A DNA stretch of 64,000 bases from Petrosia ficiformis (Eukaryota; Porifera; Demospongiae; Haplosclerida; Petrosiidae): NCBI GenBank assembly GCA_947044365.1, contig OX345644.1, forward strand, positions 6,946,077-7,010,076, given 5' to 3'. Below the pieces are notes generated by a model. It was not told the origin of the DNA, made no database searches, and was given only the letters and a program-made list of their open reading frames with translations. How positions within the stretch are numbered: the stretch's first letter is position 1; the number at the start of each line of letters is the position of its first letter. The position numbers and the translations under genes were made by a program. Shown here piece by piece: positions 24,501-36,439 of this stretch.

Positions 24501-27500
24501 TTCCTCCTAAACTAGCAATGAGTCTTGTAACTCAACCTGGATCACATCATGTTAAATCTAAACACAATGATAGGTTAGTGTATATTATATTATTATTACT
24601 GTTTATTATTTTACAATATAGAACATCTCAAGCTGCTAGACTATCTGCTCATTTTGATCCTTCTAAGAAGATTAGTGAAGGAAGTGTCAATAAAAAGAGA
24701 ATTAGTTTCATTAGTGATGGAGAGGGAGTGGGTGTGACCTCAACAACTCCTTCAGGACAGGTATAGTAATTGTACATCATGTAATATATTATGTTATGTA
24801 ATTCCTTTTCAGTTGTCTTGTAAGAATATAGAATGTTTTTTAACTCTTCTAACTCTTGTACATCACCATGGTGATATACTTGACAAGGCATGGCATTTAG
24901 TATTAACTACAATACAAGTGAGTCATTAATTACTATTATTAAATATAATATTATATTTCACTTGTTAGCATATAACTCTTGTTATGGGATTAACACCTTC
25001 AAAGAATTCCTCTGTTAAACTAAACAAGTCTTTAGATCAGAGCAATTCACTGGTAGCTATATGATTACAATACTAATACTAATAATTATTAATATTATGT
25101 AGGCTCTTGTGAGTAATGAGAAGAGATCAGAGATATCTGAAATAGCTAGTAAAATTGAGGAACTGTTCTCTAATTCAAAGTATGTTACATATACATGTTA
25201 CTACACTAGTAATGTACATGTTACCACAATAGTAATGTACATGTACATACTACACTTGTTTCATGTTATTAAACTACAGGTTTTTATCTGAAAAAAGTTT
25301 GCTTTCTCTTGTGCATGCCTTGTGTCAACTATCTGATGAAGCCATGCAAGTGGGTACTGGAAAGGTATGGATTATTAATAATTCTTTCCATATTATTCTC
25401 ATCATTTCGTAGGAGATCAGTCTATTTCCTATCATATCACTCCAAGAGACTTGTAATAGTAATCTATCTAGGGTCTCTGTTGTTTGGGATGCCATAACAA
25501 CTCATATCACGATGGTAACCTATCTATTGTCACATGTTTATACTGTCATATATTGCCATGGCAACCTATCTATTGTCACATGTTTATCACTGTCATATAT
25601 TGCCATGGCAACCTATCTATTGTCACATATTTATTCATTTAGTTGTGTAGTCATAATGATGCATCTCTGAGACAAGCATCAGCTGAAATCCTAACAACAT
25701 CAATATGTACAGCATTAACCTATCATTTAGAAGGGACTATAGACTGTACACTACAAACTCATCTTCTTCAACCTCTATTAACTCTATCACAAAGTGGTCA
25801 TCTTGATGTTCGTCAAAAGCAAATGGAGTGTGTAGGACAGATTCTACATTCATGTGGTCAAATGATACAACACAATAGTTGGATGATTATACTGGAGGTA
25901 ATTAATACTGGATCATTACTACAAAGGTATATATATATATATATATATACATGTAATAGATTATCTAATTATCATCTCTGTTCATTGGTATAGTGATGCA
26001 CTTATTCGTGGTGGATTCTCATCTCTACAACTTATAGTAACTGATTTTCTACCTCTTTTGCCTCCTTTATGTTTACCTGTATGTCTGGAAGTCATTAGTA
26101 AATATGGATTACAAGAACAAGATCTTAACATCTCTTTATCGTCTATTGGACTAATGGTATTATAATATTGTTAATATTATTATAATCTATATATATTATA
26201 TTATATTATATTAGTGGAATATCGCTGATTATTTAAATCAGCATCAGTCTACAGTTCAGCTTGAAATGGAATCTCTTAGAAACACAACACTCAATGTTAC
26301 TATATCATCATCGCTATTCCTCCAGTCATTACCTCACAATTCATTACCAGTATTTGATGCTGTTTGGATGTTGTTATTCACTTGTTTATCTGATCTTTGT
26401 GTTAATGAGCATTCTGCTATTAGAAAAAGTGCTGCACAAACTCTCTTTACAGCATTATCAGCTCATGGATCTTTACTACAACCTTCAACATGGCAAGCTG
26501 TTCTTTGGCAAGTGAGTATGTAATATGAAAAGCCAAGTAGTGTCTAAACCACACTTACTTGGGGTTCAATAAAGACTCCTTGCCCACACTCTGAACACAT
26601 AAAAGCAGTCCTATGGACTTGTAACCATAAACATTGTTCATATTCCAAGTTTATATAATGAAGCCTTTCTGAAGTGGTTGACAAAATGTAATAATGTATA
26701 ATGTGGTTTGACACTGTAGTTTCAAGTAGTTGTTTTGCAAGAAGCCAATTAGAACCTCCCATTTACATGATAAACTATTCACATCTCTTAGGTATTGTTT
26801 ACTATTCTTGAGAAAGTATTGGAAGCTATTACTTCATCCAGTAGTTCTACATTAACCACTTCTTCCTCATCATCTTCACCATCTTCTATTCTAATTCATC
26901 ATTCAAGGGACACTGCTCAGAAACAGTGGGCTGAAACCCAAGTAAGGTCATAGAGTCATGTAATATTATAATTATTATTCTATTAACAGGTCATTGTATT
27001 AACTGGAGTATCTCGTGTTGTACACACTAGATTAGACTCATTATTTCAATTAGAAGGTTTTGAGAGAGCCTGGACAACTCTTCTTAATATTATTACAAAC
27101 TGCACTATCAATGGAACTAATGAGGTCTATTAATAATATCTTAAATAATACATTTAATTACTATTTGTTTTAGGTTGCTGTTGCAGCTGTGTCTAGTTTT
27201 CAGTTGTTACTACAAACTCCTGATTCAGTATCCATTCCTTCTACTTCATTATGGGAGAAAGCCTGGAGTGTTTGGTTACATATTGGTCGTGAGGTCACAC
27301 ATGATCGTCCTAATGAAGAAGATAAGTTTTTACTGTCTCAAGACTTCTTTATCAATCTCCTACAACTCTTTCCTTTACTGCATAAAAAATTAAATTCATT
27401 TACTCCTCAACAATTGAAATTAGCCTTCCAAGTGTTCAACACTGCGCTATTATCTCCAGTACCAAAAGATGTTTCTCCATTTCTAGTACCAATGGTTCAT

Positions 27501-29633
27501 GAAAACACAATGACAAGTGTACAACGTCTTGTACTATACTGTTTATCATCACTTATAACTACAGATGATGTATTCCAATCTAAACATTCTGGAAAGTTGA
27601 ATAATAATAGTCTATTTGATAAATCAGAAATCAAGGATCCAAAGAAGATAATCAAACTATTACCATCTCCTTTACTGTATTATCCTGTATTTAATGAACT
27701 CCTTCATTATTTTTCATTTTTGTGTTCGCCTCCGAGTGAAAGTAATGCAGAGAAACATATTAACATGGCACCATTTGCATTCTCTAGTTTAACTCTATCA
27801 CTACAATTGATGAGATCATGTGTATTGTCACATGACTCTCAAATGACTTCGGAGACTGAATTAATGATGGAAGAATTCTTAAAGGTATATATATAATATA
27901 TATAATAACATTGATAATATTAATTTAATTATTCATTAGGCTGTTCACCAATCATTGAAGTTAAAGTATAATCTACATCCTCTTCAATTATGGTTTACTC
28001 TTGTTAATATGTTACTATTTCATTTGGAATGGAGTCTACCTATACTCACACCTTCTCATGATGATAATGATCGAATATGGAACGTACTTGGAATTGCTCT
28101 ATATGACTTATTTTTTGCAGAAATGTGAGCTACAAAATTGATTATTATTTTATAATTACAATATATATTTAACCAGACCTCATACTGTCCAATTATCCAT
28201 TGAAAATCAAAGGAAAATTGAAGATTATGATATTAAGGTAAATAATAATAACTTTATAAACCCAGTAACAACATTATTAAGTAACTGTTTTGGCCCAGTG
28301 ATATCCTTATTAAACATAAGGACATCATTAACTATGTCTGGATAAAATTTCAGAGCAATTCAAAACGTTCAATATTTTGGCGAAAAAACAGACCATGAAC
28401 TATTATAGTTCATGGTCCATTTAGAGTTTCGACAGAATATTAAAATGCTCGCAGTTCCTACAAATGACATTTCTCATCAAAAATATTTTTGACACCTAGT
28501 AAGAACATCATTAACTAAATCTGTATAAAATTTCTGACCAATCCAAAAATTCTATATTTTAGTATAAAATTAGTATTTATATTATGTAAGTAGGTAATGG
28601 CCCATTTCTAGATTTAGTATGTAATGTTGTAGTTTGTTACATGTTTTATTATCTAATTATCATCAACAAGATTACAAGTATTGTGATTTGTTTACTTAAC
28701 AAACAACTTACAATATTAAGTGTGGGATCTATACTCTAATAATTATTATAATAAAATAACTGTTAACAAAATGATATGTATAATATTAATTGTGTTATCA
28801 TGTCATGATATCAGATCTAGTGTATTATTATACTCCATACAGGTTATCCAGTTATTAAAAACCCATATATCATTACCATCTACTACAATCCCTTCTTCAT
28901 TTATATCTAAATGGGCTGTTATTTTGAATAAAGGTTCGCTTCATAGTCTACAAGGTATGGATAACACTTTCTTCTTATATTTTGGTTGTTACTTTCTCTC
29001 TGATAGGCACTGACACACCATCATCCGTTTCTTTGAGGGAACATTTTTCTCGTGTATGTTTTGAAGCTTTGCTGCAGTTATCATTTATGGATCATGAAGG
29101 TATATTATTAATGAACTATTAATTATATATAATTATTATTATTAATGTGTAGAGTCTAGTTCACATATTGCACTGAATGGAATATTGGAAAGAAGTGAAT
29201 GTATTTTAAGAAAATATTCAGAAGAAGAGAAGTTAAGTGGTAGTTGCCCTCCGTCAAGGTATTTGATGATGTTTATTAATTCTAATATTAATATATTGCA
29301 ATATGCAGATCTCTATTAAATGAGGTATTTCTGGTTCTGAAATCAACTACAGTGTTAATACAATCTCTAAAGAATGCAAGAAAACAAGGATCTGCAGGTA
29401 TGAATGAAACTCGTGTGTGATAGAAATGAGACTTTTGTATAATTATTACAATGATATGAGAAATAATAGTATAATATATTTTTTGTTTAGTGAACATGTC
29501 GTTGTGGAATCAAGGTATTAAATTGTATCCAGTACTTATAGAATGTATAACGTGTTCTAATTTACAACTTCGTGTTCTTTTGAAAGAAACTTTAGAACAA
29601 TTTTCAGATTTGATTGAAGGAAGTTATCAGTAG
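21600..29633 (+). CDS. MON2: MON2 homologue, regulator of endosome-to-Golgi trafficking
   Basis: Large HEAT-like scaffold related to Sec7 Arf-GEFs but lacking the Sec7 domain. In other organisms it acts at the trans-Golgi/endosome with Dopey and flippase. It has many exons (roughly 35) with short introns. The start is [18 protein letters not shown]. The DCB region reads [20 protein letters not shown]. The HUS-like part includes [14 protein letters not shown] helices, [41 protein letters not shown], then [20 protein letters not shown] and [16 protein letters not shown], all close to animal MON2. The C-terminal end is [20 protein letters not shown]...IEGSYQ, stop TAG 29631-29633. Odd points: a 72-bp in-frame triplication of an exon end with its donor (23131-23346), an intron with two RFX-like palindromes (25510-25640), and a family A satellite copy in an intron (about 28300-28565). 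Confidence 0.93.
23131..23346 (+). repeat. 72-bp tandem triplication spanning a MON2 exon end and its splice donor
   Basis: Three nearly identical 72-bp copies start at 23131, 23203 and 23275. Each contains the last eight exon codons (IKQYFTLL), the donor TTG|GTAATC and the start of the intron. 72 is a multiple of three and the frame stays open ([14 protein letters not shown] in each copy), so all three donors are compatible in frame with the acceptor before GTTACACAG at about 23559. Confidence 0.95.
23347..23530. repeat. TATG-rich simple sequence in a MON2 intron
   Basis: Degenerate 'tatgtatgta' and 'tatatgt' runs. The long frames on both strands here are low-complexity artefacts. Confidence 0.8.
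25510..25640. repeat. 47-bp tandem repeat with X-box-like palindromes in a MON2 intron
   Basis: About 2.5 copies of a 47-bp unit. Two copies contain ATTGCCATGGCAAC (25552-25565 and 25599-25612), which is one base from the RFX/X-box palindrome GTTGCCATGGCAAC. The units also share 'ctatctattgtcacat'. Confidence 0.75.
28300..28565 (+). repeat. Isolated family A satellite copy inside a MON2 intron
   Basis: About 1.5 diverged units in the same orientation as the 1-2220 array: 'aaggacatcattaacta', 'aatattaaaatgctcgcag', and the junction palindrome with arms GACCATGAACTA and TAGTTCATGGTC separated by 3 bp (about 28391-28417). The host intron (about 28239-28840) is far longer than its neighbours. 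Confidence 0.9.
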
Positions 29634-29986
29634 TTATTTGTAAATAAAATTATTTTTAGTTTTAGTAATAAATATTTTAATAATTGTGACACATATTTAA
29701 AATTAATTATCAATAGATAATAATAATACATGTTTTAGATTCCTTTTCTGTTCTCTTTTTGGCCGAGGAGTAATGCAACAACTATTCAATGGTCTTTCAG
29801 ATAATAATGTTTAAGTGTTTGCTGACGTGCAGGTAATATCAGAGGAAGTTAGTCGTGAGATTCATCATGGTTGAGTGTCAATGCAGTTTCTTTACATCTT
29901 TGAGTCTACAACACAAGATCTCGATCACATTTCTACTGGATATTTATTGACAATGGGCCCCACCTTAAATAGGTGTGGTCACAAAA
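29634..29986. other. Intergenic region MON2 to PRPF18
   Basis: The MON2 3' UTR with aataaa-type signals near 29640-29670, then the PRPF18 5' region with a run of frame without function (29875 onward). A possible 5' UTR intron donor (cag|gtaata) lies at about 29830. No separate gene is seen. Confidence 0.5.
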
Positions 29987-31607
29987 ATGGAACTGCTGAA
30001 ACAAGAAAGGGAGAGAAAAAGAAAAGAGCTGGCAGACAGAGGAGTAAAGGTAAGTACTTATATAATCACATGCAGGATTATGTTATAACGTGTGTGTTAG
30101 GGAAAGAAATATATTAAAAGATCTGAACTAGAACGAATTCAAATTAATACAACAAGCAGTGAGGTAAATAAAGTGTATATATTTATTAATATATATTGTA
30201 CTTCACTTCAGGATTGTGAAACTAGTCCAACTGCTTCCAAACACTCTCGTAATGATAGTACTAGTTCATTATTTTCTCCTACAATCACTGAAGAATCTTC
30301 TTTATTCAATATACCACAGCATGAGGTTAGTAATTAACGTATTTTATTAATGATAATTTATAATGTTTTATAATAAGGTGATTCGTCGATTAAGGGAAAG
30401 AGGAGAGCCAATCAGATTGTTTGGTGAAACAGATAATGAGACTTGTTTAAGACTAAGGTTTTATAATTCACTTTTATTAATTAAATATTACTTCATTTTA
30501 CAGACAAATAGAAATTCTTGTACCAGAAGTGAACAAGGTATTTAATAGTGTATGATTAGTATTTTGATGTATTTTATTATTTATATGTCTTGTAGGGATT
30601 AAGAAATGATTTTAAAGCAGCTCTTGACAGACTAGATCAAGAAGAACTCGACTTATTAGCTAAACAACAAGTAATATGTATTAATAGTCACCTTCATCAT
30701 GATAATAGTTTTAATATCAGGGAGATGAAATAGAATCTGTTGATCTTAGAATAAAAGACGATGGAACCACTTGGAAAGATATTGAGGTAAAATATTAAAG
30801 TATTATTGTGTGATTATTGTATTATACACTCTAGGCTATTACTGCACAACTTGAAACTGATAATGATGAGGATAAGGATCAGGAATTTGTATTGAAAGTA
30901 TTAACAGTGAGATTCATTAATGATTCATAACATGATAATAATTATAATAATATAATTAGTTTTTACTAAAAGATTGGGGACAGGATTTGAATTCAAGAAG
31001 TTCCTCTGAGAAAAAAAGTACACAAGGAAAATTACTAAGTGCTACTTACAAACAAACAGAAGATTATCTGGAGCCATTGTTTAAAGCATTACAAAAAAAG
31101 GTAATGCCTTATTATATACTGTATGTACTCATCATATCTATCTCTTATTCTGTGTATGACTCATCATATCTATTCTATAGACTATAATGCCAGATATTTT
31201 GAAATTTCTTTCACAAATATGTATTTTCCTACTCCAAAAGGAATATGTTAAAGTAATGTAATCCTCTGAATATTACTATAATGATAATAATGTACTGATT
31301 CTACTGTAGGCTAATGATAGGTACTTACAGATGTCTATTGGTAATGCACCTTGGCCTATTGGAGTGACAATGGTTGGGATACATGCCAGAACTGGTCGAG
31401 AAAAGATCTTTTCACAGTCCATTGCTCACGTTCTCAATGATGAAACACAAAGAAAATATATACAAGTAAATAATTAATGACAATAATAATAGTAATTATA
31501 ATTACTATTTATAGGGTGTAAAGAGACTAATGACATATTGTCAACAGAAATATGAAACTGATCCATCGAAATGTGTTGAATATAAAGGATTATCACAGTA
31601 CAGATAA
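29987..31607 (+). CDS. PRPF18: Pre-mRNA splicing factor 18
   Basis: Second-step splicing factor that stabilises exon alignment with Slu7 and U5 snRNP in the nucleus. The start at 29987 gives [20 protein letters not shown] (exon 29987-30049) followed by exon 30101 onward, [13 protein letters not shown], which aligns with the N-terminus of animal Prp18. The PRP4-like motif [19 protein letters not shown], then [15 protein letters not shown], and the Prp18 domain [58 protein letters not shown] and [20 protein letters not shown] are all clear. It ends at TAA 31605-31607 after GLSQYR. Length is about 330 residues, close to the usual size. The stop lies only five bases from the stop of the convergent MYND gene. 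Confidence 0.95.
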
Positions 31608-31612
31608 ACAAG

Positions 31613-33402
31613 TTAATTCTCTACTTCATCATCTTTATGTTCCAGTCGATGACCAGCCTTCCAATCAGTCACTATTATATAATAAACACACATCAAGAAT
31701 TATATAGTACATAACTATTACCTTGACATTCTTTTGTACAATAGTATTTAGGATTTGGTTTGCCTCTACATTTTATACATCTCTTGAAACTTTTTACAAC
31801 TTCCTCCATTTTTCCACATCGACTACAATCATGAAGTTTATATTTTACTTCATTTCTTTCACCACCAACTAATAAGAGAAGATAAATATTATACATTTGA
31901 GCTATGAATCCATTGATTCACAATCAGATCTCACAGTTTCCAACTGCAATAACTAACTTGTAGTGATTTTTTCAACAGTTTCTATATCGGAAATATCTTT
32001 GGTATCTTTAGTCAGAGCTGTAGTCACTGATTCATCCTCCAGAGGTTGCTCATCTAATATTTTATCACTTGATGATATCTGTTTTTGAGATAGCAATGTT
32101 TCTGATTCTGGTTTCTCTTCTCGTTTCTTCTTTTTCTTTTTTTTCTTTTTAGTTTCTGATATAACTTGATTATCCTGTTATTATTGAATGAAAGCTTACA
32201 TTAATAATAATGTTAGTATACCTTAGTAACTACACTATCAGTAAAAGAATAACTAACATCCACTGTTAATTTACTCGTTGCTTTATATTCGGATTTGCTA
32301 GTTAGTTTTACTCCAGGAGGAGCCAAATCATCAAGATTTAATGATATATCTCTTGTTCTCTCTACTCTTAAAATTGGTTTTTCAGTCAATTTTTCAACTA
32401 TACATTTTTGATCTGGAATAAAACCTGATTTTATAATAGTACAGATATGCATATTTTATTACTTACCAGAGACAGGTTGCTCTTCCAATTTCAATCGACG
32501 TAAATCCAATAAATATTTTTGTTCTAAGTATTCATCATGTATTTCATCAGCGAATAACCATCTTCTTAATACAGTAACAGCAGCACCAGCAAATTTAATA
32601 TATACAGGTAAACCACATAGTAACTACAAGAGTACATAGGATGGGCATTAATTAGAACAAACACATGGTATCATGATTTACTTTTACAAATGTGAATTTT
32701 GAGTTTGGAGGACCAAATAATTTTCTAAATGTTTCTCTAGCATAGTGAAATCAGAAAAATTAAAATAATTATATTTTAAATAAATTTACCTTGTTTCTTT
32801 CATGAAGAAAGGATTTTGAGCTGTTGATACAATAATTAATTAAGTCATTTTGGGAGGTTTACATGTACATAATAATTAGTTATATCTTACAATACGATGC
32901 CTTGTCTAATGATCCAACATGATGTCTATTCTGTGCTAGTAGTACACAGTCCGTGATAATGGCTTTTGCTGAAGTTGCTGTTCCATCAACAAAACTCAAT
33001 CGTAATAACGAAATTATTTCTTCAATATGCTGTTTTTTATCTTCAATCTGTTAATAAATATATATATCACACTCATTTCCAGACTCTACAAACACCCCAA
33101 TGGCAGAAACAAGACTAACTTTAAGTGGAAAATCTTTCATTACTCCATAATTCCAAATAAAATCATCAAATGTATCAAGAAATGCTCTCCAAAATACTCT
33201 TTTCTACACAACAAATTATAAAGATTATAATTATATATATATATATATATATATGTGTATAATGTTATAAGCCCAGGCTAGCCTGTTCATTCCACATTCT
33301 TTTAAAAGCTTCTGAATGGTTCCTGAAGAACTCATAATCAATAGGACTGATATCTTGATGAAACAAAGGAAAGTCTCCTCTGATGATGTGTATTCGACGC
33401 AT
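31613..33402 (-). CDS. MYND-type zinc-finger protein, function unknown
   Basis: Start MRRIHIIRGDFPLFHQDISP (ATG complement 33400-33402), then exons giving KRVFWRAFLDTFDDFIWNYG, HIEEIISLLRLSFVDGTA, ITDCVLLAQNRHHVGSLD, ETFRKLFGPPNSKF, VLRRWLFADEIHDEYLEQ, a low-complexity Lys-rich acidic linker (SETKKKKKKKKREEK) and a C-terminal MYND finger. The finger reads CSRCGKMEEVV, CIKCRGKPNPKYYC, TKECQVTDWKAGHRLEH, i.e. CxxC, CxxC, YCxxxCQ, W..GHxxxH. MYND fingers bind proline-rich peptides. The last exon (from about 31672 down to TAA 31613-31615) completes the finger. The N-terminal region looks helical and I do not recognise it. The gene lies about 100 bp downstream of the co-oriented Rab gene and converges on PRPF18 with five bases between stop codons. 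Confidence 0.8.
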
Positions 33403-33505
33403 CTTCACAGAGTACACAGAAGGCCTGCCCACAAACAAAGGGTGTGGTTAGAGTACATCATAATTAACTATTATAATTTATAATTATTCATAATTATTCT
33501 TATTT

Positions 33506-34443
33506 TTAATCACAACAAGTCCTCTTTTCAACATAATGTCTTTGTAATGTCAGTCTTCCTTCTAAATTTAATATATCTGGATCTGTTGAAGAATCGGTGC
33601 CTTCATTCTGAAGAATTAAGTCAGCGAGATCTCTACATTAAATTAATTAACAATTATTATAATTATTATAAGTTATAAACACTTACTCTAAAGCAACTTG
33701 TAAATTAATATTTTCTTTAACAGATGTCTGATACCAACCACTTAGATTATATTCAACAGCTAGTTCATCTAATTCATGAGTAGTTACACAGTGTATATGT
33801 TTTGGAAGATCAAACTAAATGTATAATCATGATAATGTACACATTATAATTCCAATTGATCACCTTATTAACTAGTAATATACACGGTGGACCGTTTACT
33901 AATACTTTATCAGCTTCCATTTTCCATGTTCTCACACCATCTACTGTCAGTCTACTACTAACATCACATATTATCACAATACCAGCACTACTACGGGCAT
34001 ACTGAGGCATTAAAGCACGAAACGTTTCTTGTCCTGTTTATAGTTAATAGGCATACATTTCATCGTAATTATACTTACCTCCAATATCCCACAACTGAAC
34101 AGTATTTATAATTATATAAAAGTGATAATGTATTGCTAACAATATGAATTAACTTACAGCTAATCTCACAGTCGTATCTTCACCTCTTCTGATAGGCTTC
34201 ACCGCACAATCAACTATATATATATATATATATTATATATAATTATTATTATATATAATTATTATATATAATTATAATTATATAATTATATATATATAAT
34301 TATACATATTATTTAACCACAAGATTACCTCCAATAGTAGTTTTATGTTCACTTATAAATCTACCCTCAGTAACTCTAGCAACGAAAGAGGTCTTTCCTA
34401 CTCCAACATCTCCTATAACCACTACCTTCTTGGTGTATTCCAT
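33506..34443 (-). CDS. Rab GTPase, Rab32/38-like
   Basis: Start MEYTKKVVVIGDVGVGKTSF with P-loop GDVGVGKT and switch I TTIG. Switch II reads WDIGGQETF, with Gly in place of the usual Ala of W-D-x-A-G-Q. The base motif NKFD is rebuilt across an intron (LLVNK|FDLPK). SGWYQTSVKENINL matches the GW(F/Y)xTSxKxNIN phrase typical of Rab32/38/29. It ends KRTCCD, a CCX-type geranylgeranylation signal, at TAA 33506-33508. Such Rabs act on lysosome-related organelles and mitochondria-linked membranes. The first exon is 34329-34443. An intron (about 34215-34312) is an almost pure AT palindrome. It is head-to-head with a second Rab32-like gene only 49 bp away. Confidence 0.9.
34211..34312. repeat. AT-only palindromic stretch in a Rab intron
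   Basis: About 100 bp made almost only of A and T ('tatataattatta' themes) and able to fold on itself. It is confined to one intron. Confidence 0.8.
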
Positions 34444-34492
34444 TATACATTAACTAATATTAGTAGGTGGGGTTAGATTACTTAGAGAGATC
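34444..34492. promoter_or_regulatory. 49-bp bidirectional promoter between two Rab genes
   Basis: Only 49 bp separate the two divergent ATGs, containing 'taactaatattagta' and 'ggtggggtta'. Both transcripts must start inside this gap or inside each other's gene. Confidence 0.55.
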
Positions 34493-35375
34493 ATGTGTGA
34501 ATCTGTTTTTAAAGTACTTCTTATTGGTGATCATGGTGTTGGAAAGACTACATTTGTAGCAAGTTATGTTTTGAATAAATGGGTTCCTAATCTAAAGACT
34601 ACAATAGGAGGTAATGTTAGTATATAACAATAGCATTGTGCTTATTTCAGTGTTATCCTATCAGCTGATTATGCTGTTAAATGTATAAAATGGTCAGATG
34701 ATGAAACTGTACGACTACATGTAAGTCAAAGTTCTGTTTGTGATAAAATTATATTCTTTTCTTCCATTTTTTATAATCATAGTTATGGGATATTGCTGGT
34801 GAGTGTTTTTAAATTTAAATGTTGATATTGTCATGATTTATACATAGGTCAAGATCGTTTTCATGCAATGGCTAGAACATATTTTCGTGGTGCTTCTGGT
34901 TGTGTGGTAATGTTTGATGTGACAAATCAAAAGAGCTTTGACAGTGCTAGAGAATGGAAACAAGAGCTAGATGCTAAGGTGGAGCTTCCTAATGGTGAAA
35001 ATATTCCTTGTGTATTGCTTGGGAATAAGGTTTGAAGTGGTATTTTTATGTTTTCATTTATGGACTAACATTTTAATAGGACGATCTCAATGAAAGAAAA
35101 GTAGTTACTGCTTCACAGTTAAACAAGTTTGCACGAGACAATGGATTTATTCATTCTGCTTTTTGTTCTGTAAAAGAGTCAAGAAATATAGATAATCCAA
35201 TGAGGTTGGATAATTGATTATTATATTATGGTCATTCATAATTTTTTTGTTTAGAGAGCTAGTTAAACAAATGTTAGAACAAGAACATAACTCAGGAGAG
35301 GTTTTACAAGCTTTTGACAGAATTAATCCAGAGACTGAACCAATTCAAACAGGCTCTAAATGTTGTTTCAGTTAG
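34493..35375 (+). CDS. Rab GTPase, Rab32/38-like (second copy)
   Basis: Start MCESVFKVLLIGDHGVGKTT with an intact P-loop, then KTTIG, CIKWSDDETVRLH, LWDIAGQDRFHAMARTYFRG, VVMFDVTNQKSF, the long-loop LDAKVELPNGENIPCVLLGN typical of Rab32/38 (KV.LPNG..IP), NKDD, and CSVKESRNID. It ends TGSKCCFS, a CCXX prenylation motif, at TAG 35373-35375. Unlike the opposite-strand neighbour, switch II keeps the usual WDIAGQ. It is probably active in endolysosomal traffic. The first intron falls just after TTIGG-type codons in both genes, supporting common origin by inverted duplication. Length is about 205 residues. Confidence 0.92.
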
Positions 35376-36408
35376 TAAGATTTACTATAAATCATATTTG
35401 TGTGTATTTGTCAGAATGTGTTATAATTATACTAACTTTTGATATCATTGTTTTGACTTGACTAATAATATAGTATGACCATTAAAGATAAGCTAACGCA
35501 ACATTATCAAATTTGACCAATTTTTTCCAGTAATGATGTCCTTATTAGGTGTATAAAATATTTTTGATCAGAAATGTCATTTGTAGGAACTGTGAGCATT
35601 TTTAATGTTCTCTCGAAACTGTAAACGGACCAATAATGATGACATATGTAAAGTACTACTCTGCACACAAAATATTTTTTTGTGGTCGGTAATTAATGAT
35701 GTAAATGGTAATTTTCAAATCTATGTTATATGAATATTCATGCATGCATGAAATCAAATAATTTACAAAGAGTGACATTGTAGACATACACAATAAGTTT
35801 GGTCCTATTTGATGGAGGCAAGCCAATTATATGGCAGAAAACCATATCACTAGAGAGTACACAGTGGATGTTCAATTATCCAATTCAGTATTAATGTACT
35901 ATATTGTGCACTTCAACACAAAGGATCTCTTCAGATAAAAGATGAAAAGCCACTGTCCTTAAAATGTGTTTATACTGAAAAAATAAGTCTAGACAGCCCT
36001 GACAGAAAATTGGAGAGTCAATAACATCAAAACCTATAACAATAAGCCAGTTATACATGAAATTCATGTCAAATGCATGTACATAATTTTACCCATCATG
36101 TACATGAGGAATGGAAAAATGTCCAAGTCATTTGTAGGTCTGATATCACATGAAGAGATTGAACAATTTGTACCAAAAGAATAGTATTATAATAATAATA
36201 ATAATAATAATAATAAGTAATGAAAAATTGAACATTAAATGAGTATTATTGGTATTGACAGTCAAAACTCCATTCCTACCACCACCTTGGAAATATCAGA
36301 GTCCTGCTTAGCAGTTGAAAGAATCTATTAGTAATTGCAGACAGTTATAGCTTCTAGTCTTCTACAACAACTACATGCTGTGTATTAACGCAATTTTAAT
36401 TAATTTTG
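35376..36408. other. Intergenic region with repeat remnants, no gene seen
   Basis: About 1 kb, AT-rich. It holds a degenerate inverted family A copy (35525-35640) and an (AAT)n run (36187-36218). I find no reading frame resembling a protein and no RNA gene. Confidence 0.55.
35525..35640 (-). repeat. Degenerate family A satellite fragment, inverted
   Basis: Carries 'aatgatgtccttattagg', 'tttgatcagaaatgtcat' and 'ttgtaggaactgtgagc', the reverse complement of the 1-2220 unit, but only about two thirds of one unit. Confidence 0.85.
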
Positions 36409-36420
36409 TGCGCATGCGTA
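36409..36420. promoter_or_regulatory. NRF-1-like palindromic site
   Basis: TGCGCATGCGTA matches the NRF-1 palindrome except at its last two bases. It lies about 50 bp upstream of a clean splice donor (GATGAG|GTAAGT at 36472/36473), so it probably marks a promoter. Confidence 0.45.
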
Positions 36421-36439
36421 AGTTTAAATTTCTCAAGCA

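Noticed and set aside
29288..29497. Minus-strand frame inside MON2
   Set aside because: It is antisense to MON2 exons and includes intron sequence, with no start or family support.
29875..29986. Upstream extension of PRPF18 (frame from 29875)
   Set aside because: It is in a different frame from the conserved N-terminus; ATG 29987 gives the Prp18-like start directly.
35640..36180. Possible decayed coding element downstream of the Rab gene
   Set aside because: No frame longer than a few dozen codons and no recognisable motif on either strand.
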